Assembly: GCF_954871325.1 (NCBI RefSeq)
Contig: NC_088776.1
Coordinates: forward strand, 10,540,052-10,604,051
Source of the DNA: Gordionus sp. m RMFG-2023
Taxonomy: Eukaryota > Nematomorpha > Gordioida > Chordodea > Parachordodidae
Direction of reading: 5' to 3'
Length of the DNA stretch: 64,000 bases
Each line of letters opens with the position of its first letter. Position 1 is the stretch's first letter. The notes under the pieces were generated by a model. That model made no database searches. It was not told where the DNA came from and saw only the letters and a program-made list of their open reading frames with translations. Made by a program: the position numbers and the translations under genes. Of the stretch, positions 26,101-35,305 are shown piece by piece.

Positions 26101-29100
26101 CCACTTTTTTTAGGCTTGAAAGATGATTACCTCAATTACGATTCCCATATTGAGGACACATTGCTACGAATTTTTAATGGTAACAAAGCTTTTGAATGTT
26201 TGGATAATATCTCTAAGGTGTACGGAAGGGAGGGACTTTTGTCGCATTCACCTATTCAAAGGACTTGGAGAGATTTTAAAATGATGTCCATTTTGGAAGT
26301 AATAAATTATTGATCCTTATTTTTATTAAACATTTAAATTACTCTTAGTGCTCTCGAAGAAATCACATGACCCTTAACTAAACTTATGTATTATTGGAAG
26401 ATTCGTTTTCTTTTTTTTGAGGCTGTTAATTAGTAATTAAAGTTTTGGTCCAAATTTCAAAGACAAGACCGGATCTATATAAAAATACATTGAATGAAAA
26501 TCATTAAAATAACACAAGAAAGTTCCTTTAGTTGAGGGCATCGTGGACATATAAGCAGTGTGACCTGCATATCTCTATCGATATCCTTTGACTGAAGTAA
26601 TATCCTTCTCGAAGAGCTGAAAATAAGCTCAATTTTTGAGATCCAAGTATGCCGATTGTGTCGGAAACTATGAGAATGAATATGATGAGGCGCGAAACAG
26701 TCACTACATGTGTAATCCAAGCTAGCGGGGTTTCATTACTCTATAGAATGAGTTTTATTCTACTATGCCTAGTATTGTTATCGAAGTTTATTCTCACGGG
26801 TTCTAAAGCTGGCATGATGTTAATTAAGTGGAGAGCTCTTACAATAATTGCGTTTACTGCATGATCTCGGAGATGGCGGCCTTTTGATAAGCGACAATGT
26901 AGTGGATGATGTCGAAGCTATAGATAGGGAGTTAGCATACAAGATGAAGGTGTTATATCATAGCCAAAGTGAAGGCCTACTGCTATTCAAAGTTCTTTGT
27001 TGGATGAAAGCAAATCAACTTTGGAGTTTAGAACTGCTTCGAGTTATTCATGCCTTACATCGACATTTTGCTCATTGATGAGGTTCTTCCTTCGCCCTGA
27101 ATCCCGATACTTTTTATCCAATTTATTAATCAAGTTAATAATTTTCAAAGTTACCAACCACTTATGCTTAGGCTATGAATGGCTCGAAACCATCCCAAAC
27201 CAAGAACTTCGAATAGCATTAGGCCTTTGCTTAGGCTGTGATATAATTACATATTTAAAATCTGCCAGATCCCCATCTATAGCCTCGTTTATTCACCAAA
27301 AGGCCACGGATTACGTGACCATGCAATAAACCTGTTTACTATGAGAGCTATCCGTTCAGTTATTATCTTGTAGGATTTAACTTCAATGAGCCACCGAATG
27401 TAATGACACTCATTCCACGGAGTAACAGAATTCCGCTATCTTTAGACACGTGTTGATAGTTTTGCCCCTTTCTTTAGCCTCTAACTCTTTGGTTGAAGAC
27501 GGTCCAAAATAAATAAATATAGAAACATATTTAATATAATGTTAATTCCCATAGTTTCCGATTCAATCTATATATTTGGAAAAAAACTAATTTCAGATGA
27601 TCCTTCACTACCCGTTTTATAAAATAAAGTTTAAACGGAATAAATAGTATTATTGATCGAATATGCTCAAGATCGGGTTACGATTTTAGACGAATTCTAT
27701 ACTAAATTTCGACTAAAATGCAGAAACACCATAATAATCAAGCCACGTTTATATTTATTTTATCACCTTTAAAGGGAAATTCTGACACTTTGAAAATAGA
27801 AGCCGCTCTTCGAGGAATTAAAAGTCGAGTTCTAGATTTACCACTTGAATGCGAAAGTTCATAAATTTTTTTGAATAATATTTTTATTATTTTTTAAGGG
27901 AGCAACGAGGGGGGGGGGGTGGAAGGTATTATATTTAATTTTTTCATTGCCTTTCACAAATCAAATTACCTTTATAAGATATGTAATATAAAGGAGGATA
28001 CTATCCTTTCTTCCTTTTATTTATTATTTTTTATTTATTTACCATTCCAAAAAAGTGTGAATTGAAAATAATAATAGAAAATAAGAAAGAAAAAAATTGA
28101 TAGATTAAAATATGAAAAAAATATATAGAAACATTTAAGGTACGTCGTTATCACCTATACCCTTCCCACCTCTTTGATTCCTTGAGGCTGATGATCCTCC
28201 CTTATTGGATGGAGCGAACTGGCTTATCAGAGGCAGGGGATCCCAAGCTATCACGTGATCGAGATGAGCTCCTGGCCCACGTACACCCAACTCTAGCCGT
28301 GCCTATTCGTCAATTGACCCTCTATTTGCACGATTTCCATTTGCTCTTAAGACGTAATCTCCAAGTGCACGCTAGGGTAGATAACCTTATAAAGATTTAC
28401 AAGGAAAGAAAGAAATTCATAAATATAGAATGCAAAAAGGAAAAAAGAATGTGATGGGAGAGGGAATTATTCTTATAATACTTATAATGCCTTTTAAAAA
28501 AAGGATATTATTTTTACCTTTCAGAATTAAAAAATATTAATACTTTTATTCAAAAAAGGAAATATTGCACCATCAAACTATATTGGTATACTTGGCAGAA
28601 TATGCCGCGGAATTATTCGCAATGGTGGCTGTTATATCTCGTTCTTCTAGGGCCAAATCTATAGGGCTCAAGAATTGTGATTTAGAAGTGAATAATTATA
28701 TTATTCAACTTTTCATTTCTTTTTATTAACAATATATTCAATGCTCTAGAACTTGGATGAATCAATAATACGAAGAATAAATAACAGAAAGAAAAGAATA
28801 TTAAAAATAAATAAAAAAATTTTCCCCTTTTATTTTAGATCGATATGACACACGCCTTTTGTCGCCATTCCATCGAAAAATTAACCATTATCATTGATAG
28901 GATGACCGAACGTAAGAAATTAACTAATTTTTGACACTTTATATATTTTCTTAAAAGAAAATGTATTAGCTTTTAAGATTCAAATAGAAACAGGCATATA
29001 TAATGAAGATGATAAATGACTCATTTATTTTATTATAAACAATTAAATGAAGATATATTCCGATTTTATTTGGAAATAGGTTAAGAGAGAAAGAAAGAAT

Positions 29101-29260
29101 TACCAGGCAAGAATTCTACTATAAATTTAATTTTACATCTACATATTTTTTCAAAGTAACGCTTTATGGTTCCAATCATGAGAGTTATAGAAGAATAGGC
29201 GAGTTCAATCTAAAGCATAACGAGTATTCGGCGGAACATCCTCTTAATAAAAATTGGTGA
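13241..29260 (+). CDS. ACAD9: Acyl-CoA dehydrogenase, ACAD9/VLCAD type (multi-exon gene)
   Basis: Exons deduced from protein similarity plus splice sites are 13241-13507, 13547-13637, 13693-13785, 13824-13930, 14019-14119, 15438-15594, 17586-17724, 24482-24555, 24635-~24698, 25776-25910, 26114-26298, ~28187-28364, 28559-28687, 28839-28911 and 29199-29260 (TGA). Phases agree at nearly every junction. The protein would be a mitochondrial FAD flavoprotein that introduces the 2,3 double bond into long-chain acyl-CoA; in animals ACAD9 also helps assemble respiratory complex I. The N-terminus (MLRKINLKFFIFNN) is basic and suits a transit peptide. The C-terminus AEHPLNKNW matches the ACAD9 ending AHPLDR. 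About 55 residues after the catalytic Glu were not located. I chose ACAD9 over VLCAD from the C-terminal half, but the two paralogues are close. Confidence 0.88.
14201..14291. repeat. Short fold-back hairpin in ACAD9-like intron 5
   Basis: Arms aaataaattttggccaggcc and its reverse complement (ggcctggccaaaatttattt) are separated by about 35 bp. Related ggccagg/cctggcc motifs are scattered through 14470-14830, resembling hAT subterminal repeats, so this may be the core of a decayed MITE. Confidence 0.75.
15438..17724 (+). CDS. ACAD9: ACAD9-like exons 6-7: FAD-binding beta domain
   Basis: Exon 6 (15438-15594) reads SGMDINSIETTAAPL then FVLTGKKTWVSNA, the SGSDAAS...LNGSKVWITNG signature where the flavin and substrate bind. 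Exon 7 (17586-17724) reads DELVAFLIDRN and PYSMVGLKGFN, matching ITAFIVERD and KLGIRGSN. The intron between them (15595-17585) carries a fold-back MITE at 15644-15825 and a hAT relic at 16354-17135. Exon 7 ends in phase 1 and joins exon 8 some 6.8 kb away. Confidence 0.88.
15644..15825. repeat. Fold-back MITE, TAGTGTTGTTAAACGGCTC family (copy in ACAD9-like intron 6)
   Basis: It starts gtgttggttaaacggct and ends gccatttaacaattc, with the family's inner dyad caagcctcgagattt...gagcaaaatctccagg. It is diverged at both ends. Confidence 0.75.
16354..17135. mobile_element. Decayed hAT relic with a nested small element
   Basis: The left end CAGAGACTTGTAGGCCCGG matches the terminal repeat of the hAT at 6859-8675. 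gggcc-rich subterminal motifs follow on both sides (for example at 16800-16850 and 17050-17120), but a clean right end and target duplication are lacking. Nested inside, 16438-16799 has its own inverted ends (CTGCAATGGGTGGGC / GCCCATTGCAG) and internal gggcgggc motifs, so it is a separate small element. No coding part remains. Confidence 0.6.
18467..19476 (-). pseudogene. Gypsy integrase fossil
   Basis: The - strand shows the zinc-binding HHCC region (HYIWWEKL then CIGCHKHRR), the core with HLDFAGSL, VGIDAYSKWIE, IVTDNGPQF and TPYHPRSNG (the D, D and E-region blocks of a retroviral-type integrase), and a C-terminal tail with WIKNPLEKGWQEGKI. It is part of the fossil at 18190-23105 and is broken. 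Confidence 0.85.
20212..21360 (+). pseudogene. Gypsy gag, zinc knuckle and protease fossil
   Basis: The gag part has the retrotransposon-gag pattern RLSRGPTESVMSYLKNIKEL with RDQLIAGL. The following segment has knuckle-like Cys/His clusters (CYFCNRFHAIRNC and CSKCRKPNHFAVSC), then a protease-like stretch with EYDAGSAVTIIN in place of the usual DTGA box. It belongs to the fossil at 18190-23105 and is broken. Confidence 0.8.
21361..21880 (+). pseudogene. Gypsy reverse transcriptase fossil, with RNase H piece at 19590-19860
   Basis: Segments reading LEIENELKRLEENNIIKK, DLKDTYLQM-like and YLDDVIIT (the catalytic box near 21781) follow the protease. An RNase H stretch (STIDKEVKAI, then DHKPLIKI) sits separately at 19590-19860. 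Broken, with several breaks. Confidence 0.8.
21929..22554 (-). repeat. Inverted duplicate of the gag-knuckle segment
   Basis: This is the reverse complement of 20164-20796 with few differences, so it forms an inverted repeat of about 630-bp arms around protease/reverse transcriptase sequence. Confidence 0.9.
22531..23102 (+). pseudogene. Second gypsy integrase fossil, C-terminal part
   Basis: It reads ELVSDNGPAF, TPAYHPSSNGMAE and a C-terminal SH3-like tail ending VHIDQIRGF, with a short internal duplication near 22676-22730. It differs from the integrase at 18467-19476, so it derives from another gypsy lineage. Broken fragment. Confidence 0.8.
23205..23750. repeat. Minisatellite, about six to seven units of 75-115 bp
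   Basis: Each unit has caaattttataacaatac, a variable C-rich tract, ttcacaaatttaatgtattt, and taatcctctgacccatagaa. The C tract ranges from none to a run of roughly 16 C and accounts for the unit length variation. It lies directly 3' of the gypsy fossil. Confidence 0.9.
24033..24252. repeat. MITE with ~75-bp terminal inverted repeats
   Basis: Arms 24037-24112 and 24176-24251 are near-perfect reverse complements (acagtgttgtgatgatttaa inward to atccatataaaattataatc), leaving a ~65-bp AT-rich centre. No coding capacity. It lies about 230 bp upstream of ACAD9-like exon 8. Confidence 0.9.
24482..24698 (+). CDS. ACAD9: ACAD9-like exons 8-9
   Basis: Exon 8 (24482-24555) reads CDVHFNGVIVARENIIS then EPGLGYS, matching CEVHFENTKIPVENILG...GDGF, and ends at a strong GTAAAG donor. 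Exon 9 begins at a tandem TAGCAG acceptor (24632 or 24635) and reads ITYGKILNGPGLADLYGAYKLK, matching the VAMNILNSGRFSMG segment. A stop codon follows AAA at 24701 and I see no GT donor at the expected end, so exon 9 either uses a non-canonical donor or has decayed. Confidence 0.75.
25576..25670. mobile_element. hAT subterminal fragment
   Basis: Contains cggcccgggtc, gagacctgcccc and gggccgggccc, like the subterminal repeats of the hAT at 6859-8675. It lies just upstream of ACAD9-like exon 10. Ends are not definable. Confidence 0.45.
25776..26298 (+). CDS. ACAD9: ACAD9-like exons 10-11: C-terminal helical domain with catalytic Glu
   Basis: Exon 10 (25776-25910) reads KSFDRKLSDYFLVQDRVGK and AMESLTYLVA, matching RKQFNKRLSEFGLIQEK and VMESMTYLTA. 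Exon 11 (26114-26298) reads NGNKAFECLDNISKVYG, QRTWRDFKMMSILE. The final Glu corresponds to the catalytic base in the FEGTN motif of long-chain acyl-CoA dehydrogenases. The exon stops right after it, so GTN should open the next exon, which I could not identify; SETMRMNM near 26660 resembles NEILRMYI but has no good acceptor and lies in a LINE relic. Confidence 0.85.
26649..27330 (+). mobile_element. LINE-like relic, second copy of the window-start family
   Basis: Matching blocks on the + strand: ASGV...ILLCLVL (the GVQQGDPLGPLLFCL region), then DLGDGGLLISDNVVDDVE (the active-site D-D box and following helix), and after a deletion LGYEWLETIPNQELRIALGL, equivalent to YEWLEALPS...NEQLRV at 800-880. 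Frames shift between blocks and most of the thumb region is missing. It lies in the ACAD9-like intron after exon 11. Confidence 0.65.
28187..29260 (+). CDS. ACAD9: ACAD9-like exons 12-15: C-terminal extension
   Basis: The exon ending at 28364 has an uncertain start near 28187. It reads LLAHVHPTLAVPIRQL then HDFHLLLRRNLQ, matching HPSLADSA..VETLLLRFGK. 28559-28687 reads AAELFAMVAVISRSSRAKSI, matching INLYGMTAVLSRASRSI. 28839-28911 reads DMTHAFCRHSIEKLT, matching ANTFCVEAYLQNL. 29199-29260 reads NEYSAEHPLNKNW and TGA. This C-terminal extension is found in ACAD9/VLCAD homodimers and not in short- or medium-chain enzymes. The last exon is a little shorter than in vertebrate ACAD9. A poly(A) signal was not pinned down. 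Confidence 0.85.
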
Positions 29261-30798
29261 AAGAAGCGGAAAAATAGTATTTTTTTTATAAATGAAAATG
29301 AAATTAGAGTATTTTAAAGCAAGCATAAATATAATTTTTATATTTGATTTGTAAAAATTAATTACATTATCTGTAAATTATGCTTAATCGTGTTGTAAGT
29401 TCCTGATTATTGTATTTGTTATTGTCCAAATAATTTAATAAAATATCACAAATCGTTAATTTTTCGTTGAAAAAAATATACGGTTCATTATCTAATCTAT
29501 TGGTAAAAAAATATCCGTTGATTTTACAAAAAATATTAAGTGGCAAAACAGAATCAAGAAATTCATTTTCCCTCGAATAAAATTGGTACGAATAAAATTG
29601 GAAATTTTGATTAGCTTGCTACGTATGACGTAACCTTATCTTCTTTTTTTCCCATGAATTGTTTGAATCAAGTGAAAAGGGGGAAAGAGCAAGGATAATA
29701 CAAATAAAATATAAGAAATAAAACCCGAATCGAATAAAAAAAAACTTGATAGGTAAATCTGTTTGATAGTTTTAGATCACTAGTGTTGTTAAAGGTAGAC
29801 CTATTTTTAAAAATAGTTAACTCAATATTTTAGCTAGAAAGATATTACCGCTAATAGATGTCCAAACCTTTGTGTCATCTATGCGTAAAATCTTCAGGTT
29901 CAGGCGGGCCTAATATTTTTCTGGATATAATAATTAGTTAGTCATTTTTAAAAATCGAATCGAGCCGTATAAGGTCCTGCTTAATCATAGATACAATTAT
30001 ATGTAGTATTGGTATATAACTAAAATAATGGCAGAATTTAAGATTAAATTCGTAATCATAAACACAATATAATTTAAATATTATTTAAAATAAAGTTTTA
30101 TTATTAAAATCAATTTATGTAATATATTTGTTTTTTTTTGGCTCTGCTTGAGTATGCATAGCGGATAGAATAGTATGTATAGGCTAGGTCTGGGTTGCTT
30201 AGTCGTTTCATGATTAGACTATTATGATAGCTTACAAATTTTTTTCCCCTGAAAACATGATTAACATTAGATAATCCTTTGGTAAACAGATTTTAGCCCT
30301 AAGATCTTACGTCTTAGACTATTTAGGCGTAATCCTTGATGTGGGTTAGGTTATTATATAAGAGAGCTAAGATCTGCTTGAATAATTTTAGAGGAGAAAA
30401 AAGTAGGTAACAGCTAAGGCCTGGGTTGCCTTCTAGTTTCCAGATAACATTATGAGGTAGTAATTAAATGATATCAAAACGATTCTAATTACTGTTGCAT
30501 CCCTCCTCATGATCGCAACTTGACACGAACGTTGCTGCGTAAGGTCTAGCGTAGTTTTGGACGCCGGCTAGCTTAGGTAGTTCAATAGGTTGAAGGGATG
30601 GATTGTCAACAGACAAATATGGCAGTTGCCTTTCGACAACGGAACGACACAAGTCAAAGCTTCTTATTTTATTCCACAAATAAAAGAGCTAGTTTTATGC
30701 GAGTAATGATAACTTACAACTAAATTTAAAAAAATGGAATGACGCAAGTCAAAACTATTTTTTATTTTTTTCCTCGAAAAGAGAATGAGGCATAGACG
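29261..30798. other. Spacer 3' of the ACAD9-like gene
   Basis: No coding signal. Contains a fold-back MITE (29781-29975) and two loosely similar stretches near 30180-30210 and 30410-30440 (tgggttgcttag / tgggttgccttc). Confidence 0.4.
29781..29975. repeat. Fold-back MITE, TAGTGTTG family
   Basis: Starts tagtgttgttaaaggtagac and ends near cgagccgtataagg. Its inner dyad is gatgtccaaacctttgtgtc atctatgcgtaaaatcttca. The right terminus is decayed. Confidence 0.75.
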
Positions 30799-31174
30799 CA
30801 GTGGCGTAGCTACGGGGGGTGGTTTTCGGGTTTGGACCCCTCCCAGAGCAAAATTTTTTTTTAGATTATACGTTCAAAAGACTTAAAAGTGATTTTATAT
30901 CAATTATATTTTTCTGGTTTTGATGTTTGTGGAAGGATATTATATTACTATTGAAATTATTCTGGATGGTATTATTATAAAGTCATTGAGAATAATCTAC
31001 TAAATTATAATAACATATTATTGATGCATTTAAAAAATATATTTATTATATATTATCGAAGATATAGTTATGATTTGTAAGATAAACCCTGCCGAAGGCC
31101 GGGCAAACGGGCCCCCCCCCCCAGCTTTTATATGTATGGACCCCCTCCAAGGAATATTCCTAGCTACGCCACTG
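30799..31174 (+). mobile_element. hAT MITE with perfect 8-bp target duplication
   Basis: Termini are CAGTGGCGTAGCTACGGG and TCCTAGCTACGCCACTG. The flanking duplication catagacg (30791-30798, 31175-31182) is perfect. Both ends carry G/C-rich runs. The first ~170 bp match, inverted, the right end of the large hAT at 55061-60097, and the last ~60 bp match that element's other end, so this is its internally deleted derivative. Confidence 0.95.
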
Positions 31175-31450
31175 CATAGACGTATAAGACAGTATTTTAA
31201 ATTTCTTAATTGGCACTTTAAAGAAGATCTAATTATATTAAAGTTAAAATTATATATATAAGATAAGTATAAAAACTGACAATGTCTTGTTTATAAATTT
31301 ACACGCGAAATTATGATAATCAATAGTATAACTGAGAATAAATAAAGCAGGATAGGAAAAAGAAATTAAAATAAATTAGTATTGTAAGCAAAATTATTGC
31401 CTAAATACACTGAAAATATATTTTCATTCAATATATTAAATTGATATAGG

Positions 31451-31551
31451 CCGAGCTTGGGAATGTTTTTTAATATTATATATTGGTCTTGGCCTTTAAA
31501 AATTCTTTACTGCGGGCCTGATCAAAAAAACAACGACCACGAAGGTCTCTG
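31451..31551. mobile_element. hAT 3'-end fragment
   Basis: Ends gaaggtctctg, matching the right terminus of the hAT family at 6859-8675, with ggcc-rich motifs just inside. The left part is missing. Confidence 0.5.
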
Positions 31552-31708
31552 GTATTAATGTTACAATCTAATTTTAAAATAATTTTCAAAATTACTCTTT
31601 TTTAGATAACATTATCCAAAATTATCTTTTTTTAGCTAACATTATCTTACATTAGTATAAAAATAATTTTAAAATTTTGAGGGGGCTCCTCCTCCCCCTT
31701 TACGTCAT

Positions 31709-31806
31709 TGATATTAACCTATAACATCTTAATTTTACCTTACCAGATTATAAGGATCGCGCACTACTCTATAACAGTTGGGAATAATCTAGGTAGGAGG
31801 GCCCCA
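31709..31806 (+). repeat. ~100-bp direct repeat, copy 1
   Basis: Shares atattaacctat, ttacctta..accagat, ctactctat.acagttg, gaataatctagg.aggaggg and ccaataggtc with copy 2 at 32799-32912. It could be a SINE-like or LTR-end sequence; no tRNA boxes recognised. Confidence 0.75.
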
Positions 31807-31869
31807 ATAGGTCTAAAACAAAATTTTAATAACATTCAATACGTTAACGATCATATTTTGAATATGGAG

Positions 31870-32060
31870 ATTATATATAGGATATTTGTTTTTTTATATA
31901 TTATGCAATTACATTATAAGCAAAAGAACAAATTTTTTTCTAAATTTTTTTATAAAACGTAGCCTAAAAAATTTGAAAGGATACTTTTAAAATATATTAG
32001 CTAATAGCGCGCTACTTTTTTTGACAAATGGCGATTGGGGTAGAGCGCTACATTTAAAAA
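31870..32060 (+). mobile_element. Fragment of the 35306-36932 hAT family (3' end)
   Basis: Includes acattataagcaaaa followed by the characteristic subterminal motif gcgcgctacttttttt and ggcgattggggtagagcgct, as at 36725-36910 in the near-complete copy. Termini are absent. Confidence 0.65.
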
Positions 32061-32798
32061 TAGGTTTATTCTGATAAATATTAATCTTTGTTTTTGCCGA
32101 AAATTTGTCTGGTTTATCATAGCCTTTAAATTTTTTACGGATAATATTACCTTCCCCACCCCCAACTCTTTAATGTTTAAATGTTTGAGGTAGAAAAAAC
32201 TTCATCTCAGGAAAATTTTAATCAAATTTGTCAAATAATTATTTGACATTTTTATATCTGAAATGAAAGTGCGAAAATGGATCCTCTTTTTTATTTAAAT
32301 ATAAATTTTGATTTTACAAATTTGTATAAAAAGTTATAATAATGAAGCAAATTTGCATAATATATTTACAAAAATAAAAAATACACATATATGTCTAAGG
32401 TCAATTATTTTCATTGAATTTCTACTCACGGTTATTGAAATATAAAACCTTTATGGACATCTTTGAATTGACTATGTAATCTAAAGTGGTTCTATGTGAT
32501 TTGGAAAATAGAAACGGTTCCTAATACCCTAGTTGTTGACATATAAAATTATGTTAATAGGTATTTCATTATTCGATGTTGTGCACATGTGACCCATCGG
32601 GGATAAGGATATTATATATTTTCTTATATCCTTGTCCCACCAATCCTGGTTGTTGCCCAATCGTTATGAGTGATGAATGTACTAGAACATATCTTATTGG
32701 CTAAGGTAGCGGAATTTTATGTTCATTTATTTGATCTGGTAATTATTCATTTTTCTTAATTTAAAATTTAAGTATATTGATTGGAGACATATATGTAA

Positions 32799-32912
32799 AA
32801 ATATTAACCTATTGAGATTTACCTTAAGACCAGATCATAGGGATCACGGCCCTACTCTATGACAGTTGTCTGGTAAATAGAGGAATAATCTAGGCAGGAG
32901 GGCTCCAATAGG
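32799..32912 (+). repeat. ~100-bp direct repeat, copy 2
   Basis: Second copy of the repeat at 31709-31806, about 85% alike by eye with a small insertion (tctggtaaatagag), same orientation, 1.09 kb apart. Confidence 0.75.
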
Positions 32913-35305
32913 TCGAAGTAATTGTATTCAGAGTTGCATTGATTGTAATAGTTTTAACAATTTTATCCAAATGGCAATATAAATACTGGGATAAAGATTA
33001 TCTTATAAGGCAAAATTTATATTTAAAAAAGGTAAATCGTTTGACACCTTTAAAATTAGTATAATCGTTTTTAATTTTAAAAAAAATATACTTATGCTCC
33101 TCATAATTAAACGATATAGTTATTTTTAAAAATCGATTTAATTTTATGACTTTAAATATATGGTTATTTTTTTTTTTAGAAAGGGGTAAAAAAAACCTAT
33201 CTCCCAACCGTCACCGATTAAAAAGTCGAGTAACTCTTTGCTAGCTTACATCACTGTGTTCAGAGGCAACACAATGTTCCGCGCCAGAATAGGAGTGAGG
33301 TACCTCTATAATAAAAAAATAAGGGGTATGCGAGGCTCGCTAAAAAACATCACCTCTGCTCCTTCCGTTTCTTCATCTAATTGAAAACAACGAATGCCAG
33401 TCAGGGCTCTGCCTCTGAGCCCTAATAGCAGATAGTATTTTAATATTTGAGTCAGGTCAATTGTAAAATTATAAAATTTGACAAAATCCTTATCTGTCTC
33501 ATCAAATTCTTAAGGGTGGAAAATTAAAAGGTAACCTACTTCTTGAGTCAAACTCACTGCATTTCTTAATTACTAGAAGGACTTATAGATGGACTTTATC
33601 TCCATTACATTATATATCTGAAGTGGTCAACATCTTTATTTTAATTGTAGGCTTGGTTCGATTTGCTTCGGGCTTTAAGGTTTGAATGGACGATTTTAAA
33701 AATATCGGATCGGCTTCATTTGTCTAGCGAAGGGGATGGGAGGGCAGCTTTATTAACCTCGGATCTGTTTTCTTCGAGTTCCCTTTTTCGGCTCGATCCT
33801 GCCTAAGAGGCTCCAAAATTCTACCAATAGACCCTCCCTAGTGACGCCATTTACGAATAGCTGTTTCTTAAAATTGGCTAAATTTTTATTCAATTATATA
33901 TTTTATCAAAAAAATCTAATCATGCCCAATGAAAAAAATTTCCAATGTCTATAAAAGCCCTACATTTGAGGTTCACTGATTAAGTCTGTAAAGGTTTATA
34001 TGTGGTGCTCCATACCAATATAGTTAGTCTTATACAAGTCAAGCCGACGAAATTTATAATAAGTAGATTAGAAACTGTTAAAAGGGCCTTTTATTTTTTC
34101 AGAGTAAGTGCAACAATTTAATACAAAATTAAATAAATTGTTCTTTCTACAAAAGGTAAATCAAATAAAAACTAATAATAAAATATTTTTCAAACCTCTC
34201 TAATACATTAAAATTGTCCTATATATATATTTTATGAAGAGAAATTTAATTTAAAATAGATTGAAATAAAAGTAATCCAACATAAATAAGTAAAATATAC
34301 TGCTGGCACAGCCTACATCGATATGTTTTATAATAAAGAAATTTATAAAAAATAGTATATAATAACAAAAAATGAAAGTCAAAAAAAATAACACTTCTCC
34401 CTCTAAAATTAAATATAGCTTTGAATTGCAAAATGCTTTGAATAATTAAATTTAATAGTATCAGGATTAGTAACAAAATCATAAGATAATTTCGCCATGA
34501 AGATGTATAAAATCATGAAAGTTGAGTAATATTTTTTTTTCCAGCATAATTTTGTATTTGAGTCCACTTTTGGTTGACCAAACAAACGGTTATAAAACAT
34601 TCTTTAAAATAATTTAAAGCCAGTAGCTTTTGTGTAAGGTCTCATTTTAAATATTAATTTTTTTTAAATATCGGTTATTCCTCCATAAACTATAATTTTT
34701 TTAAATATTGCGAAAAATCGGCCATTTTATTTTATATAAAACTAATACTAAACTAATTGAATCTTAATGATATTATTTTTTCAATCTTCAGCACGCAAGA
34801 ATGTATGGAATATGCCATCCAAATATATAATTATTTTTCAAACAACATTGAAGCAAAATATTATATTAATTAAAGCCAGATTAAAAATATTAATAAAAAT
34901 AAATTAATAATCCTTATAAATTTAATCAATAATAAATTATTGAAAATTGTTTATTATATTACTCATCATAAAATTTATTAAAATTGCTAATCAATAATTT
35001 TTTTAGATAAATTAGTCGATAATAATGGAAAATAACCATTTTAATTATAAAATTGTATTGCTAGATATTTTATCACTACTAAATGTAATTAATGAAAATT
35101 TATTTGGGTAAAAGTACAATATATCCTAATTGTTGACAAATTGCTTTATTAAAAATGGAATTGTTTAGTTTCCCGTGTAACGCATATCAATACAAATTCT
35201 ATGTTGAATTGAAATGAATATTCTCTTTTATCACTTATTAATTGGATATGATTGAATATCATTATTTAATAATTTAAAATAGCTACATTATTATTTCATC
35301 CCATG
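32913..35305. other. Spacer, no gene recognised
   Basis: Mostly low-complexity AT sequence. Two islands of higher complexity, 33240-33420 and 33650-33850, lack an open frame or splice pattern that I can support. Short - strand open frames between 34246 and 34600 are Leu/Ile/Phe-rich AT artefacts. Confidence 0.4.

Noticed and set aside
26640-26720. SETMRMNM as the missing ACAD9 exon after the catalytic Glu
   Set aside because: Resemblance to NEILRMYI is short, no in-phase acceptor precedes it, and the frame runs on into the LINE relic.
30485-30679. 64-aa - strand frame of mixed composition
   Set aside because: No recognisable family, no splice context; kept out as unsupported although its composition is less biased than most.
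33240-33420. Higher-GC island considered as a tRNA, SINE or exon
   Set aside because: No A/B-box pair, no cloverleaf, and frames on both strands are interrupted.
34246-34600. Leu/Ile/Phe-rich frames suggestive of a membrane protein
   Set aside because: Low-complexity AT sequence gives such frames by chance; no splice sites, no family match.
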